The notes beneath the pieces are model-generated. The model worked only from the letters and a program-made list of their open reading frames with translations, was not told the origin of the DNA and made no database searches. Positions 23,198 to 33,029 of a DNA stretch of 64,000 nucleotides are shown in pieces; positions within the stretch are counted from its first letter, which is position 1, and each line of letters begins with the position of its first letter. The stretch comes from Gordius sp. MW1 (lineage: Eukaryota > Nematomorpha > Gordioida > Gordea > Gordiidae). Position numbers and translations under genes: made by a program. Location: positions 33,046,001 to 33,110,000 of the forward strand of contig OZ038526.1 in NCBI GenBank assembly GCA_964036665.1, written 5' to 3'.

Positions 23198-26100
23198 CTA
23201 CTAGAAATGGATTTAAAAATTATTTATAGACCTGGTAAGCCATGTGTACATTTTAAAATAAATATTAATATAAAGCAAAGCAAGATAAGCCAGTCAAAAA
23301 GAAGTCATTTAATTAAGAATACAAGTCCACAAATAATGACCTCATAATATCATCCTTAGAGAATTTTGAGCAAAACAGTAATGTTTTGCGATTTTTCTAT
23401 AACCTGGAGATTTGAAAATAATGAGGTTAAAGGTGTATAAAATGGTCTTTTTAACGTCTTTGAAGCTAAATTCCCATACCGTTTTTTATTTATTTAATTT
23501 GTATTATGTAGACCTATAAGTCATTGATTAATCTAAAAAGCTAAAATAGTATTTTATTTGTTTCATTATATTTCATCGGTGTTAATCTAAACCACTAACT
23601 CTAGTCAAAATTCCTCTTTATCTGAGATAACAAAGTGTAGCATTTCACTCTTTCCCTATACATTTACCTTCAAAAAACAATGACTTTACCTTTATCCAAA
23701 TTAATTTAAATCTAAAAAACAAAAAAAAACTATTCCTTACTCAGCGTTAATTTATTTATAATAATTAATAGTCAGTACAAGGGATGGCTTTTTTGCAGGC
23801 TTATATTATATAACTCGCTTCACTAACCTTAAATCAAGCAACAAAATTTATAAATAAAATCCTAAGTGCAACATTAAGAGCCCATTAATGTTAGCCATCA
23901 TAAATTTACCTTTTTGGGGACGTTTTTAAAACCTCTTGAAAGGGTTTAAGATCTTTTGGACTTGAGGATTTTTGTTCCGTGGTTTCTAGAGAGGCTTTAA
24001 CCTTTTTATCACGTTTCTTAATTTTGGTCGTGGTTTCCTGACAATCGTAATTCATTTCCACTATTTTCTTGGACTTTTTCTTGCGAGGTAATTCAACTAC
24101 GCTTTCGTTATTGGGGTTATCAATGAGTGTTCGTTCTTTCTTTTTAGGTTTGCTTATTACGAAAACATTACTTTCATCTTGATCAACATCTAGGTTAAAC
24201 ATCGGCGCATCTACATTATGTAAGCTCTCTGCCTTTTTAACTTTGCTTTTTTTGACTTTAATCAATACATCTTTATTCTCATCGTTAACGTTATGGACGA
24301 CCTTGACCTTGTGTTTCTTTTTAGGCGAAGAGGGTTCTAAATTTAAACTCGTTTCTTGGTTATCGACCTCACTGATTGACGCCTTTTTAGATTTTTTTAG
24401 CTTTTTTGTGGCGTGTTTAGTCAACTCTTCGTGTATAAAACCAGTCGATTCAAATTCTAATTTTTTGCAAATAGTTATTTCCTTTGTTTCAGACTTTACC
24501 TCTTTTTGGTTATCGTCCCTATTAAGTTCCTGAGCTTCAATCTTTTCCTTTTTGCGGCTTTTCTTTTTTTCGGTAGGAAAATCTTTAGCTTCTCGTTTCT
24601 TAGATTTTACCGTTTTTTTCGAAGGTGTTTCGCTAAGCTCATTTATTATCTCTTCATCTTTACACCTTTCTATAATACAATCAGACTTTATATCAGCAAA
24701 TTCTATTATTTCGGGTGTTTTAAATTTTGACGATTTTTGTTTTAAAGACTTTCGATCACACACCTTCAACTTATTTTCTACTATTTGGCTTTTAACGGTG
24801 GAATCCGTTATATTTTTATGCTTCTTTTTAACCGGCATAGAGTCATGTAATTCCAGAACCTTATCCTCTAATTCGATATTTTCCGCTTTTATATCTTTTA
24901 ATTTCTTGCGTTTTTTTACTTTTACCGGAATATTATCATCAACACCGTGCTGTTCTTTAGCTTCGGAATGGGTATTTATATTATGCTCTTGTTTACAAGA
25001 TTTGGACGTGGGGTCAGTTTTGATCCGGTCCAAGATCCCTTCATCATACGATGAAACTAAAGATGATTCGTAGATGCGCAATTGTTCGGGCTTTAAACTC
25101 GTTCGGTTTTTTCTTATAATCTTCTCTATTTTTCGAAAATTCTTAACTACCGATGGTGGCCCCATGTCTGACAATTCCTGATCAGTCAAACTTTCATTTA
25201 GTTGGTTGTAGCTTTTCAAGGATTCAGATTTTGGCTTAGGAATGCAATTTTCTTTAAATATCATTTTATCTTTCTCCCTTAATTTTGTATCAGATTCGTA
25301 ATAAGCTCTCGCAATTTTACCGCCGTCAGAGTTATCAACTTCTTTCTTGATTTTCAAAAGAGTCTCGGGTTCCAGGGGCATAGCTTCGCTTTCAATTTCC
25401 TTGTGTCTGAGAATTTCGCTTAAATGGCTTCTCTCCTTTGCACGGCAAACCTCCTCCTCGCCTTGTTTCATCTTCCTTTTTGGAGTTGAACTCTGTGAAT
25501 CATTTTGCGAGTGTTTGGATATGTATGCATTATCAACCGGCTCCTGTTTTCCCACTATTTCGTTTTCATCCTTAATTTCAACAAAGGTGGAATCATTCTG
25601 CTCATCACAGTAATTTGCCAAGCGTTCTGAGCCGCGAACTTTGGCTTTGGGAAAACACTCATATTTGCCTTGATTTTTACTTTTTTTAAGTAGATTACCT
25701 TGGTATTCACAAATAAATATATGTTATAAATTGCATAAAGATTTAAATTATGGATGTCTAACATAATTTAAATTTGACAACTAAAAATTTTGAGGTCGAT
25801 AAAATGTTACCGGTTATGATAAAATGAAGGACTTTAATCATCCTCTTTTCATTCATATTTCCATGTAGGGGTAGATAAGTTTGTTTCATATCATCGAACC
25901 TAAAGTATACATGATTTACTTATGATAGTTTAAGGAAAAGCCATATAAAACGCTTGATTCTTGCAAAGGGAAAAAACAAGAGTATTACATTTAACAAACT
26001 AACCATAATAATATTTAAAAAACTTTTAAAATAAAGAAAAAGAGTTCCATCGCTTTAATTTAAGTAACTTAAAATCAGTAATTTTAAAGTTGAGCCGTCT

Positions 26101-29100
26101 TATAACATCCAAATGGTGATGTTCCATAATGTTGATGTTCCATGCAATTAAGACCATAAATCGTTAATTTGCTAAACTATTATTATAAATTGTACCTATT
26201 TTGATGTTAAACAAGAAAGATTTAGGTTAGTCTCTTTAAATTCAATAAAAGTTAGTATCAAAAATTTAATCAAATTTTTATTTCAATCTTGAGAGGTAAT
26301 GAGAGTCATTAGAATTTGAAGTGGCTTCAAGTACACAGGTCTACAAAAAAATCCCGCAATCGTACCAATATTTCTGATGAAAAATTTTAGACTGAACAAT
26401 ATTGTGTTTTTAGTTTTTTTCTAGTAGTCTAAATTATGTGATAAATGAGGTTAAAATCAAAAAAGACCTTTTTAAAGTTTTTGAAGCTATATTTACATGT
26501 TTTAAATTTATTTTTAACTATATTTATCTTATAGAGCAATTATTTATCTACAGGACCGTAATTTTTTTTTGTTTCACCCGTACTTTTAGTTAATGATCCC
26601 TAGGCCCCCAATAAGACACTGTCCCCCAGCAGTGAATCCAACAGTCCTGCTGATTAATAAATGGTCTTATAAATATTACAAAAAACAAATTTAAATGGCG
26701 TAGGTACGGCCTTGGAAAACGTTAATATGGCCATTTGTTGCACCTTTAACCTCACTAAATACAAAATCTAGACGATTAGAGAAAAAAACTATTCACCGTA
26801 AAATTATCTATCAGAATTATTTTTCATATTACGGGATTTAATCACAAAGTTAATATTTGTAGACCTGTGTTATTTTTGAAAAACAATTATATTCACTAAA
26901 TTATGTGACAAGATTTATACAATTACGTCCATATTATGGCTGTTAAATCAACTACTTTAACAACAAAGTATGCCTGGGCGTAGCCAGGAGAGCGGCTACC
27001 CCTCTCTAAATCCATAAATTAGTTATTAAAATTATGGCACAAATTTCAAAAACAGATCATTTAGCCCCTACCTAAAACATTATAGCCCCCCCCCCCCCTA
27101 AAATTCCAATGCTGGCTACGCCCATTAAAATATGTAAACCGTAAATTACCCAATGTAACAATTAACTCATAAATTTTGAAAGCAAATAAAGTACAAGCCA
27201 TTTAAGAGGCTCTACATTTTTTTGAGCTGCTCTTCGGGCATGTGAGCAGTGTCGTTAGATGCGGCGTTATAAAGTCGAGTGACTTTATGCCAGTCCATAG
27301 GCGATTCGGGGGTACCCTTAGAGCGTAACATAGCGGTAATGAGTAGAGCGTGCGCCACCTTTTCCGGCTTTTTTAACGCGACGAAAACGCGCAGTTTCGC
27401 GAAGAAGCTGTTCAAATAAGCCCGTTCGTAATAGACAGGCTGGGCGTTGATAACCTTCTTTTTATTTGTGAGGTTGACGAAAAGCAATCGTCTCAATTTG
27501 TGTGTCCTAAAACCCGGTACAAAAAGTAAGAGTTCACACATGAGATTAAAAATTAAATAAACACCGGTTGCCCGAGAGCAAGTTTAAATTTAAGAGGAGC
27601 AAAAAGTTTAGCTTTTTGCATTAAAAAAGGCCATATCATAATTTTATAAACATAAGGAGGTTTTTTCGATTTAAGTAGGAGAGGCAGGTGGTTCTTTCTG
27701 CCTTTTGACTGGTGTTGTAAAAACGGCTAGATTTTGTTTTGTCGATATTTGGTTTCAGTCGACTTAACATAAAGAGACAAAAGGTTTAAAAACAGACCAC
27801 AAAATCTTTGGTTTGCTGGTGTATAGTCCACTTAAACCAAAGATCGACCAAACAAAACCCAGCCGTTTTTATAACACTACTTCTGACTATATTCACTAAT
27901 ATTTTATAATTGTGGTCAACTCGTGCTTAGTAAATAGTCCGGGTCGTAGGGTGTACACCAGAGACCAGAAAAGCTCAGCCGGGCCGAACAACTGTCGTTA
28001 ATTCAGATTTTCGGGCCGGCCCAGACGGGCACTATATAGGATCGGAGAAATTCGGGTTCAATGAAATTTTTAAATAGTGTATTATTTTGTTTTCGCGTAG
28101 AATTGTCACTTTTTTATCTGCTGGTATAATATTTATAAATGGTATTATTTGTCGCAAAAAATCGAGATTTAAATTTAAAACACTTGGAAAATATAAGGAT
28201 CTACGGCTAAAAATTTGAAAAATTATAATTTCGGGCGAAGAAGTTCGACCAGCTTTTATGATTCGGGCATGGTCGAGCGGACACTTAGAAGGGTTCGGAC
28301 GGGCAATATAGTTATAAAAGCGGTCTGGGCGGGGTTCGGGCAAAAATATATAAACAAATCTGACCTCTGGTGTACACAATCGGTAGGCTTGTGCTTGGGA
28401 AGATCAACCAAAATGATAATCTGCAGATGGAAAGTTTGCAAACCTTAGCGGGCCTCTAAAATCCATTAAAACATGTATTTTCACGTTTAAATGAAGTCAT
28501 CATAGCAAATTCGCAGTTACGATGGTATCTCTCTACAAACAATACCACCTTCCCCCCCCCCCCTCCCAATAAAGCAATTCAATATTAAAAATGGTTAAGC
28601 ATATGTAGCACTCTCTTAGCCGAATCCCCGTTCTCCGAAGCCAGTATATACATACGGGTAGCACTAAAGTTCTTAAATTTCTCGCGTGAGCAATGCTCAC
28701 TATGTGCTATGCTCGAGCGCGCACACTGAGTTGTTTACTATGCGCGTTAGAACAATGAGTCTTGCTGCTATCTGCTCGAGTTTTTGCTGGGGCAATCTGC
28801 TCAATTCTTGAACATATTTTGCTGTTTCGACTCGCTGCTCGAGTATTTTTATATGCTACTGTTCTGCCTAGTGCAGCGAACAGCGAGCACTCATCGTGCT
28901 AACGAGCATAAACAGCTCAGTGTGCGTGCTCGCGTTTGGAGTTGAAGCAAGTTAGCAATTTAACAACTATAGGTAGCACATCCCAAAACTCACCAGTATT
29001 GACCGAAAATTTCTACGCAGGGGTCTAGGTGACAGGGGGGCAGGTCAGTACAGCTTTTGATCAGAGTCCTAACTATGCTTATCCAATCCACGTGAAGGCA

Positions 29101-31899
29101 ACATATGATAGAACGCAAAACTAGGGGCTCCACTTGCTGGGCCAAAGCCTCAAAATCGAAGTCCAACTTGTGATTGTAATGCCACTTTATAACTTGCACA
29201 AGCACGTCGTTGACCTTGGCAGGCCACCTAGAGCATTTGATGCCGTGCGTGAAGGCAGTTTTACATTTGAGCGATTCATAAGGATTCCCCGGGCCAACAG
29301 TATCCAACTCCACTAAGTTAAGGCTGGGCAAGAACGTCGGGGCTTCTAAATCTACGACCTGGATCTCAGGCCCGACGACTGGCTCTGAAATTGGCAGTGG
29401 TTCGTTCGGGATTGGGCAGGCCATGGGATTGTTGAACGACTTGCTTGCGAATGGGACCGAAAGGGTAGCGTTGGACACTGAATAGCGTAAAAACGTAAAA
29501 ACTATAGCTTAGTAGGGAGCGTGTTGTTAAAATGGAAATAGATTTAAAAGCAGAATTTCAATTTTCGAAATACATATATACTATGATAGCTGTAGTGTTG
29601 TAAAAACGGCTGGGTTTTGTACAAATTTTGACAAAGCCTAGAAGTCAACTAAAAAAACAGCCCAAAAAACCTTTGGTTTGTTTATGTTTAGTCGACTAAA
29701 AGCAAGGGTGGGCCAAACAAAACCCAGCCGTTTTTACGACACTAGATGGCAGCCATACATTTAACACGTGCACACACAATTTTCAAAGACGTTTACGTCA
29801 AATTATAGAGAGCTAAATCGATAGCTAATTAAACAAAAGACTGTAGCCGGGTTTAATAACAGTAGGGCGGGGGGGGGGAGAGAGGTTGAAGTGTTTAAAA
29901 AGTAATAAATTAGGATAAATTTCATCATTCACTCCGGTTAAACAAGGAAGGTTATAAAGTTTAAGGCAGATACCCTTCCACCTACCCCTATAGAGCCCCC
30001 TGTATACTCCTCTACTAAAGCCTATCAAAAATTGGCTTGGTTTTGTAAAATAATTCCCTTAAAGCACATATAAACTATCCAAATTTATTGCACGCACAAA
30101 AAAAAACAGATTAGCAATTACCAGAATTAAGGGTATTAGTTGTATTTTTGGGGGGTGAGCAGGGTATTTTTGGTATGGAGTTTCCTTTGATTTGTTCCAA
30201 AGTTTCCAAAAACAAGGCAATAAGTTGTGGGGGTCTATTCAAACTTTTCCCAATCTGTTCGCACACATAGTCTAATGTGTGGTTGGGATTTAGCTGGAGC
30301 GATTTGTACAAATTGTAACATAACTGAGCTTCGGGCTCTGAGAAGGGTCCAGTCACTTGAGGATTACTACTACCAACTAGCAATAGTTTAGCCCTGTAAT
30401 AGCAACTGTTCAAGCACCGACATATTCCCTTTCCTAAAATCATTAAAAAATATGATTGTCCAACAATATGGTTTAAAACATGACTTTTAAATGTAAAATT
30501 CAGGAACCTTTTAAACCCAGTCTTAATATAAGGTTTAATCAGGCGAGCCTGGCATGGCATGTAACTTTTAGTAAAATTTAAAACTTATTTAACACTATGT
30601 ATGTTAAAAAAGTTAATTGCAATTAATAGTCAATGGATAAGTATGATTAATGAAAGATTAATCCAAATTAACCTTATACAACTTACTAAATTTGTGTAGT
30701 AAATCTAGTTAATCCTGAATTTAGAGTAGAGGTTGAAAAAAGGATTACATTTTTTTAATTTTAATAAGTGCTATAGATGCAAAATATTATATTAATTATA
30801 ATTGATTTATAACACATTCAAATATTCCAGATAAAAAAATTATAAAATATTCTTAATGGGGGTTAAAAACTGAAATTACAATATTTATTTTGATCTAGTA
30901 ATTGTGGATATAATGAGTACCCATGTTGAGAAAACTAAGATTGCATTATAGGACTTTCAATAGTTGGAAAACTATTTAAAATGAGTTTGGGAAGAAAAAT
31001 AACTTTAAAATGTTTTAAAATGATTATTTGATGCATAATTTGTTATATTAAATATTATTAAATTAGTAAATAAATAAATGGCCATTATAAAATCAAGCGA
31101 TTATTTGTGCGATTTAATTGACCAAAAAATTATCAGATATAATTTAAAAATGTAGTTACTAAATCATAATTTAACTATCTTTTTATAAATTATTCAAAAT
31201 GTATTATAGTTATATAGATATGATTATAAAAGTTATAAAGATAAAATAAAATTTAACCTCACCTAATCTAGCATATAGTTTTGTCATTCTGTTGTAATCA
31301 ATAATCAACTGCTTCAATTTAATTGTGCCACACAGTGAAGAGTTATTGCCTTTACCAGTGTCGTTATAACTTAGTGTATCAGTAAGAATGTTGTAGCTAC
31401 AAGGCTTTTTCAATAGTATAGCAGATAATCTTTTGAACTGAGGTGGCTGATCTGCTAAAAAGGTACTCCAATTATTCAATAAAGTCATATTTTCAAATGC
31501 AACCCATTTTTTTGACCTCTGAGGTACATTTATTGCCACAGAATCCCCAACAAGAGGCTCAACTGATATAAGTAATATAAAAAATACAATAAAAAGCTTT
31601 ATAATATAGAAATAAGTTACTATACAAATAATCAACAATAAATATAAAAATTCAAAAGCTGTAATAATTAAATCCAGTGCTTCATACCTAGTTCATCTGG
31701 ATGATAAGGGTATGAAGAATATTCGGATTTATCGGGATTGATATAGAAACCTAGTGACATTATTAATAAAAGAATCATATATTATACTTTTAGCTATTAA
31801 ATATTGTATAAATTCAGTCATCACTTTTCGATTAATATTAGATACAATATCATTGGCCTTTTCCAACTCATTTTTTAATATTTCTAAGTTTTCGCCCAT
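22855..31899 (-). CDS. Nine-exon gene, copy 1; unknown lysine-rich protein (~1,260 aa)
   Basis: Exons (high to low coordinate): 31899-31788, 31750-31688, 31562-31263, 30433-30122, 29477-28994, 27506-27216, 25899-25811, 25698-23910, 23197-22855. The sum is 3,783 nt (1,261 codons with stop). Every junction has GT and AG, and exon phases agree with the paralogue at 38047-53704. Start: ATG in MGENLEILKNELEKAND, conserved in both copies. Residues ~1-550 are mixed, probably helical, and well conserved. They include a Cys-rich CRCLNSCYY at the start of exon 4 and VKVNDVLVQVIKWHY-like helices in exon 5. Residues ~551-1146 are Lys/Glu-rich and probably disordered, which suggests a nuclear protein. The last ~114 residues are conserved again. 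I do not recognise the family. The exon 6 donor (AT|GTAGAG) is the least certain junction. Confidence 0.75.
23910..25698 (-). CDS. Gene copy 1, exon 8: long lysine-rich region
   Basis: 1,789 nt, about 596 residues. Composition is dominated by K, E, D and S, with many basic clusters such as KVKKRKKLK, KKHK, KKSKKASISE and PRKKKSKKI, any of which could act as nuclear localisation signals. The exon has no ATG near its 5' end and begins directly after AAG at 25698, so it is not a separate intronless gene. The donor is AAAAAG|GTAAAT. Copy 2 is shorter by 29 codons, and phase is kept at both ends. No globular domain is evident. Confidence 0.75.
25811..25899 (-). CDS. Gene copy 1, exon 7 (short, found by comparison)
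   Basis: 89 nt between acceptor TTTAG and donor CG|GTAACA. It reads FDDMKQTYLPLHGNMNEKRM and on to HFIITG. The paralogous exon (40824-40912) is also 89 nt, in the same phase (one base in, one base out), and starts FDDLKQTYMPIPGTMSERR. It joins exons 6 and 8 in frame. Confidence 0.7.
26334..26869. mobile_element. CACAGGTCTACAAA-family foldback MITE in intron 6 of copy 1
   Basis: Ends CACAGGTCTACAAAAAAATC and TTTGTAGACCTGTG are inverted, with further inverted similarity inside (GAGGTTAAAATC near 26448 against CTTTAACCTCACTAAAT near 26742). A related but much diverged copy lies in intron 8 of both genes (about 23330-23490 and 38490-38640), and another is split in intron 5 of copy 2 (41678...50622). 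Confidence 0.7.
26971..27126. mobile_element. GCGTAGCCA MITE, short copy
   Basis: Ends TGGGCGTAGCCAGG and TGGCTACGCCCA are inverted. A C run (27086-27097) precedes the right end. No clear target duplication. Inserted in intron 6 of gene copy 1. Confidence 0.65.
27216..27506 (-). CDS. Gene copy 1, exon 6
   Basis: 291 nt encoding LRRLLFVNLTNKKKVINAQP, AYLNSFFAKLRVFVALKKPE and YNAASNDTAHMPEEQLKK. If read on past AT|GTAGAG it meets a TAG at once. In copy 2 the same read-through runs 28 codons further with no similarity. Homology stops exactly at the AT|GT, so I treat it as a donor and not as the gene end. Confidence 0.75.
27711..27880. mobile_element. TAGTGTTGTAAAAAC-family MITE in intron 5 of copy 1
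   Basis: Almost entirely inverted repeat: GGTGTTGTAAAAACGGCTAG against CAGCCGTTTTTATAACACTA. Flanks are TTTTGACT (27703-27710) and TTCTGACT (27881-27888), a 7-of-8 duplication. Confidence 0.85.
27959..28369. mobile_element. CGGGC-ended hAT MITE, 411 bp
   Basis: Begins CAGAGACCAGAAAAGCTCAG and ends AACAAATCTGACCTCTG. It is flanked by a perfect 8-bp duplication GTGTACAC (27951-27958 and 28370-28377). Lies in intron 5 of gene copy 1. The ~100-codon frames inside are not genes. Confidence 0.92.
28665..28971. mobile_element. Foldback hAT-type MITE, 307 bp, next to the exon 5 donor
   Basis: Ends TAAAGTTCTTAAATT and AATTTAACAACTATA are inverted. The interior pairs GCGCACACTGAGTTGTTTAC with GCATAAACAGCTCAGTGTGC. 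It is flanked by a perfect 8-bp duplication GGTAGCAC (28657-28664 and 28972-28979). A related copy is at about 36540-36785. Confidence 0.9.
28994..29477 (-). CDS. Gene copy 1, exon 5
   Basis: 484 nt. A Pro-rich first third is followed by a conserved block: KCKTAFTHGIKCSRWPAKVN, VLVQVIKWHYNHKLDFDFEA and SIVRTLIKSCTDLPPCHLDP. The donor is TG|GTGAGT. A MITE (28665-28971) sits only 14 nt beyond the donor but leaves it intact. Confidence 0.8.
29593..29744. mobile_element. TAGTGTTGTAAAAAC-family MITE in intron 4 of copy 1
   Basis: Ends TAGTGTTGTAAAAACGGCTG and CAGCCGTTTTTACGACACTA. Flanks are GATAGCTG and GATGGCAG (6 of 8). Absent from intron 4 of copy 2, so it inserted after the duplication. Confidence 0.8.
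30122..30433 (-). CDS. Gene copy 1, exon 4
   Basis: 312 nt, the same length as in copy 2. It encodes GKGICRCLNSCYYRAKLLLV, then GPFSEPEAQLCYNLYKSLQL and LDYVCEQIGKSLNRPPQLIA. The acceptor is TTTTAG and the donor G|GTAATT. Cysteine clustering at the exon start is kept in both copies. Confidence 0.8.
31263..31562 (-). CDS. Gene copy 1, exon 3
   Basis: 300 nt. It encodes EPLVGDSVAINVPQRSKKWV, a segment with FLADQPPQFKRLSAILLKKP, and LCGTIKLKQLIIDYNRMTKL. The acceptor is ATATCAG and the donor G|GTGAGG. Copy 2 has one extra codon in an Asn/Gly-rich loop. Confidence 0.8.
31688..31750 (-). CDS. Gene copy 1, exon 2
   Basis: 63 nt encoding SFYINPDKSEYSSYPYHPDE. The acceptor is CACTAG and the donor G|GTATGA. 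Only one substitution in the first 20 residues separates it from exon 2 of copy 2 (53489-53551). Confidence 0.75.
   Translation of the reverse strand, partial: VSISIPINPNILHTLIIQMN
31788..31899 (-). CDS. Gene copy 1, exon 1
   Basis: 112 nt, 37 codons plus one base, starting MGENLEILKNELEKANDIVS. The donor is AAAA|GTATAA. Exon 1 of copy 2 (53593-53704) has exactly the same length. The sequence predicts an amphipathic helix. Confidence 0.7.
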
Positions 31900-32035
31900 A
31901 TCTAATCAGTTATTTAGATGATGGTTAACATAAATATCTAACATACCTAATCAAAAAAGTTTACACACCAAAAACCAGTACCATGCGGTTTAGACAATTA
32001 GGTACACAAAAAATTAAAAAATGCGAACATAGACT
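31900..32035 (-). promoter_or_regulatory. Conserved 5' flank of gene copy 1 (promoter/5' UTR candidate)
   Basis: About 130 bp upstream of the start codon are conserved with 53705-53825, including the minus-strand complements of ACCTAATCAAAAAAGTT and ACAATTAGGTACACAAA. Beyond this, similarity falls. This is the most plausible place for the 5' UTR and core promoter. No TATA box is obvious. Confidence 0.4.
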
Positions 32036-33029
32036 GAATCAATAAATATATATAACTTCTTAGAAAATTTACACAAATGAGCAGTTTGAGTTAATGATTG
32101 CAAAACGTTTGACATATCCAATTAATTTTAGTGACGAGAGAATAAAAGTTTTGTAAACAATCCCGGGGTCGAGCTTTTTAATAATTAGAAAATTGCATCA
32201 TTTATTATGGACCTGGATCCTGCCCAGGGTTTATATATTTCTAACGCGTGGACAGATTGACCTAAAGAGGTCTATTACATGTCTCTAATATCGCATTCGT
32301 GTGTAATTAGAAGGTAAACAAAAGAGGTCAGATCAAAAATGGAAGAATCAAATATAACCTTAACAAGGTACGAGTTCAAGTGAATTTTAAAATGAAAGTA
32401 CATAAAGGAATAGCTGATTATTAAGTTTAACGAATGGCTAAGAAATATTTTGTAAAATTTAAGTTTGCCCCCCCCCCAAGATAGAATGCTAATTGCGCCA
32501 CTGTTTACCATTACTCCCCCATTAAGCTGTAATTTTTGAGAGACAGAGATACAAAATGGATTATTGGTCTAATTTAGTGTGAGAATGCTCAGGAGAGCAA
32601 GCTCATGAAAGGTTAGCCAGTAAGGTAGCAACATCAGGTGCAAACAAAGAAGGCGTATCAGCGGTAGGGCGCAGGGACGAAGCCAAGAAGTTCTTAATGT
32701 TTTACCAGCTTTTAATGTATAAACAATTGATGTGTTTAGTAGTATAGATTGTGTGAACTCATTTGTAACATGGATTCTAATGCGTTCAATGCCCACCAGA
32801 TTATGGAAACAACGAATACTGCTACTGATGGAGATCTAACCCTCTTTGATTGGTTAACAAAGAGGTCATAATGTCTACCACGTTTACGTTAAGATATGGC
32901 TGTCAGAGACGAAGAAAAACTTGCCAGTATTCCTAACCGACGTAAGGTGGCTGTTTTGAATCGAATTAAAGAGTATGAAGACTTTGTGTTGTTAAACATA
33001 GGCTAAACAGGCCAAAGACGGAGTGGTTT
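32036..33029. other. Intergenic stretch with pol-like fossil and a poly-C MITE end
   Basis: A C run at 32467-32476 followed by GCGCCACTG (near 32496) marks the end of a GCGTAGCCA-family element. From about 32770 the plus strand shows short peptide-like pieces (AVRDEEKLASIPNRRKVAVL) interrupted by stops, which may be the upstream part of the retroelement relic that follows. I see no intact gene. Confidence 0.4.

Noticed and set aside
24506-25073. Plus-strand open frames rich in Phe and Ser inside the gene copies
   Set aside because: They are the antisense of the Lys/Glu-rich exon 8 (AAA/GAA codons read as TTT/TTC). The same occurs at 39422-40636.
23906-25621. Exon 8 as a stand-alone intronless gene
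   Set aside because: There is no ATG at the 5' end, splice-site patterns occur at both ends, and the phase matches exons 7 and 9 in both paralogues.
27212-27541. Exon 6 of copy 1 as the terminal exon ending at TAG
   Set aside because: Homology with copy 2 stops exactly at AT|GT before the stop, copy 2 has no stop there, and both join the 89-nt exon in frame from this point.
28256-28448. Open frames within 27959-28369
   Set aside because: They lie wholly inside a MITE with an 8-bp target duplication and repeat GC-rich terminal sequence.
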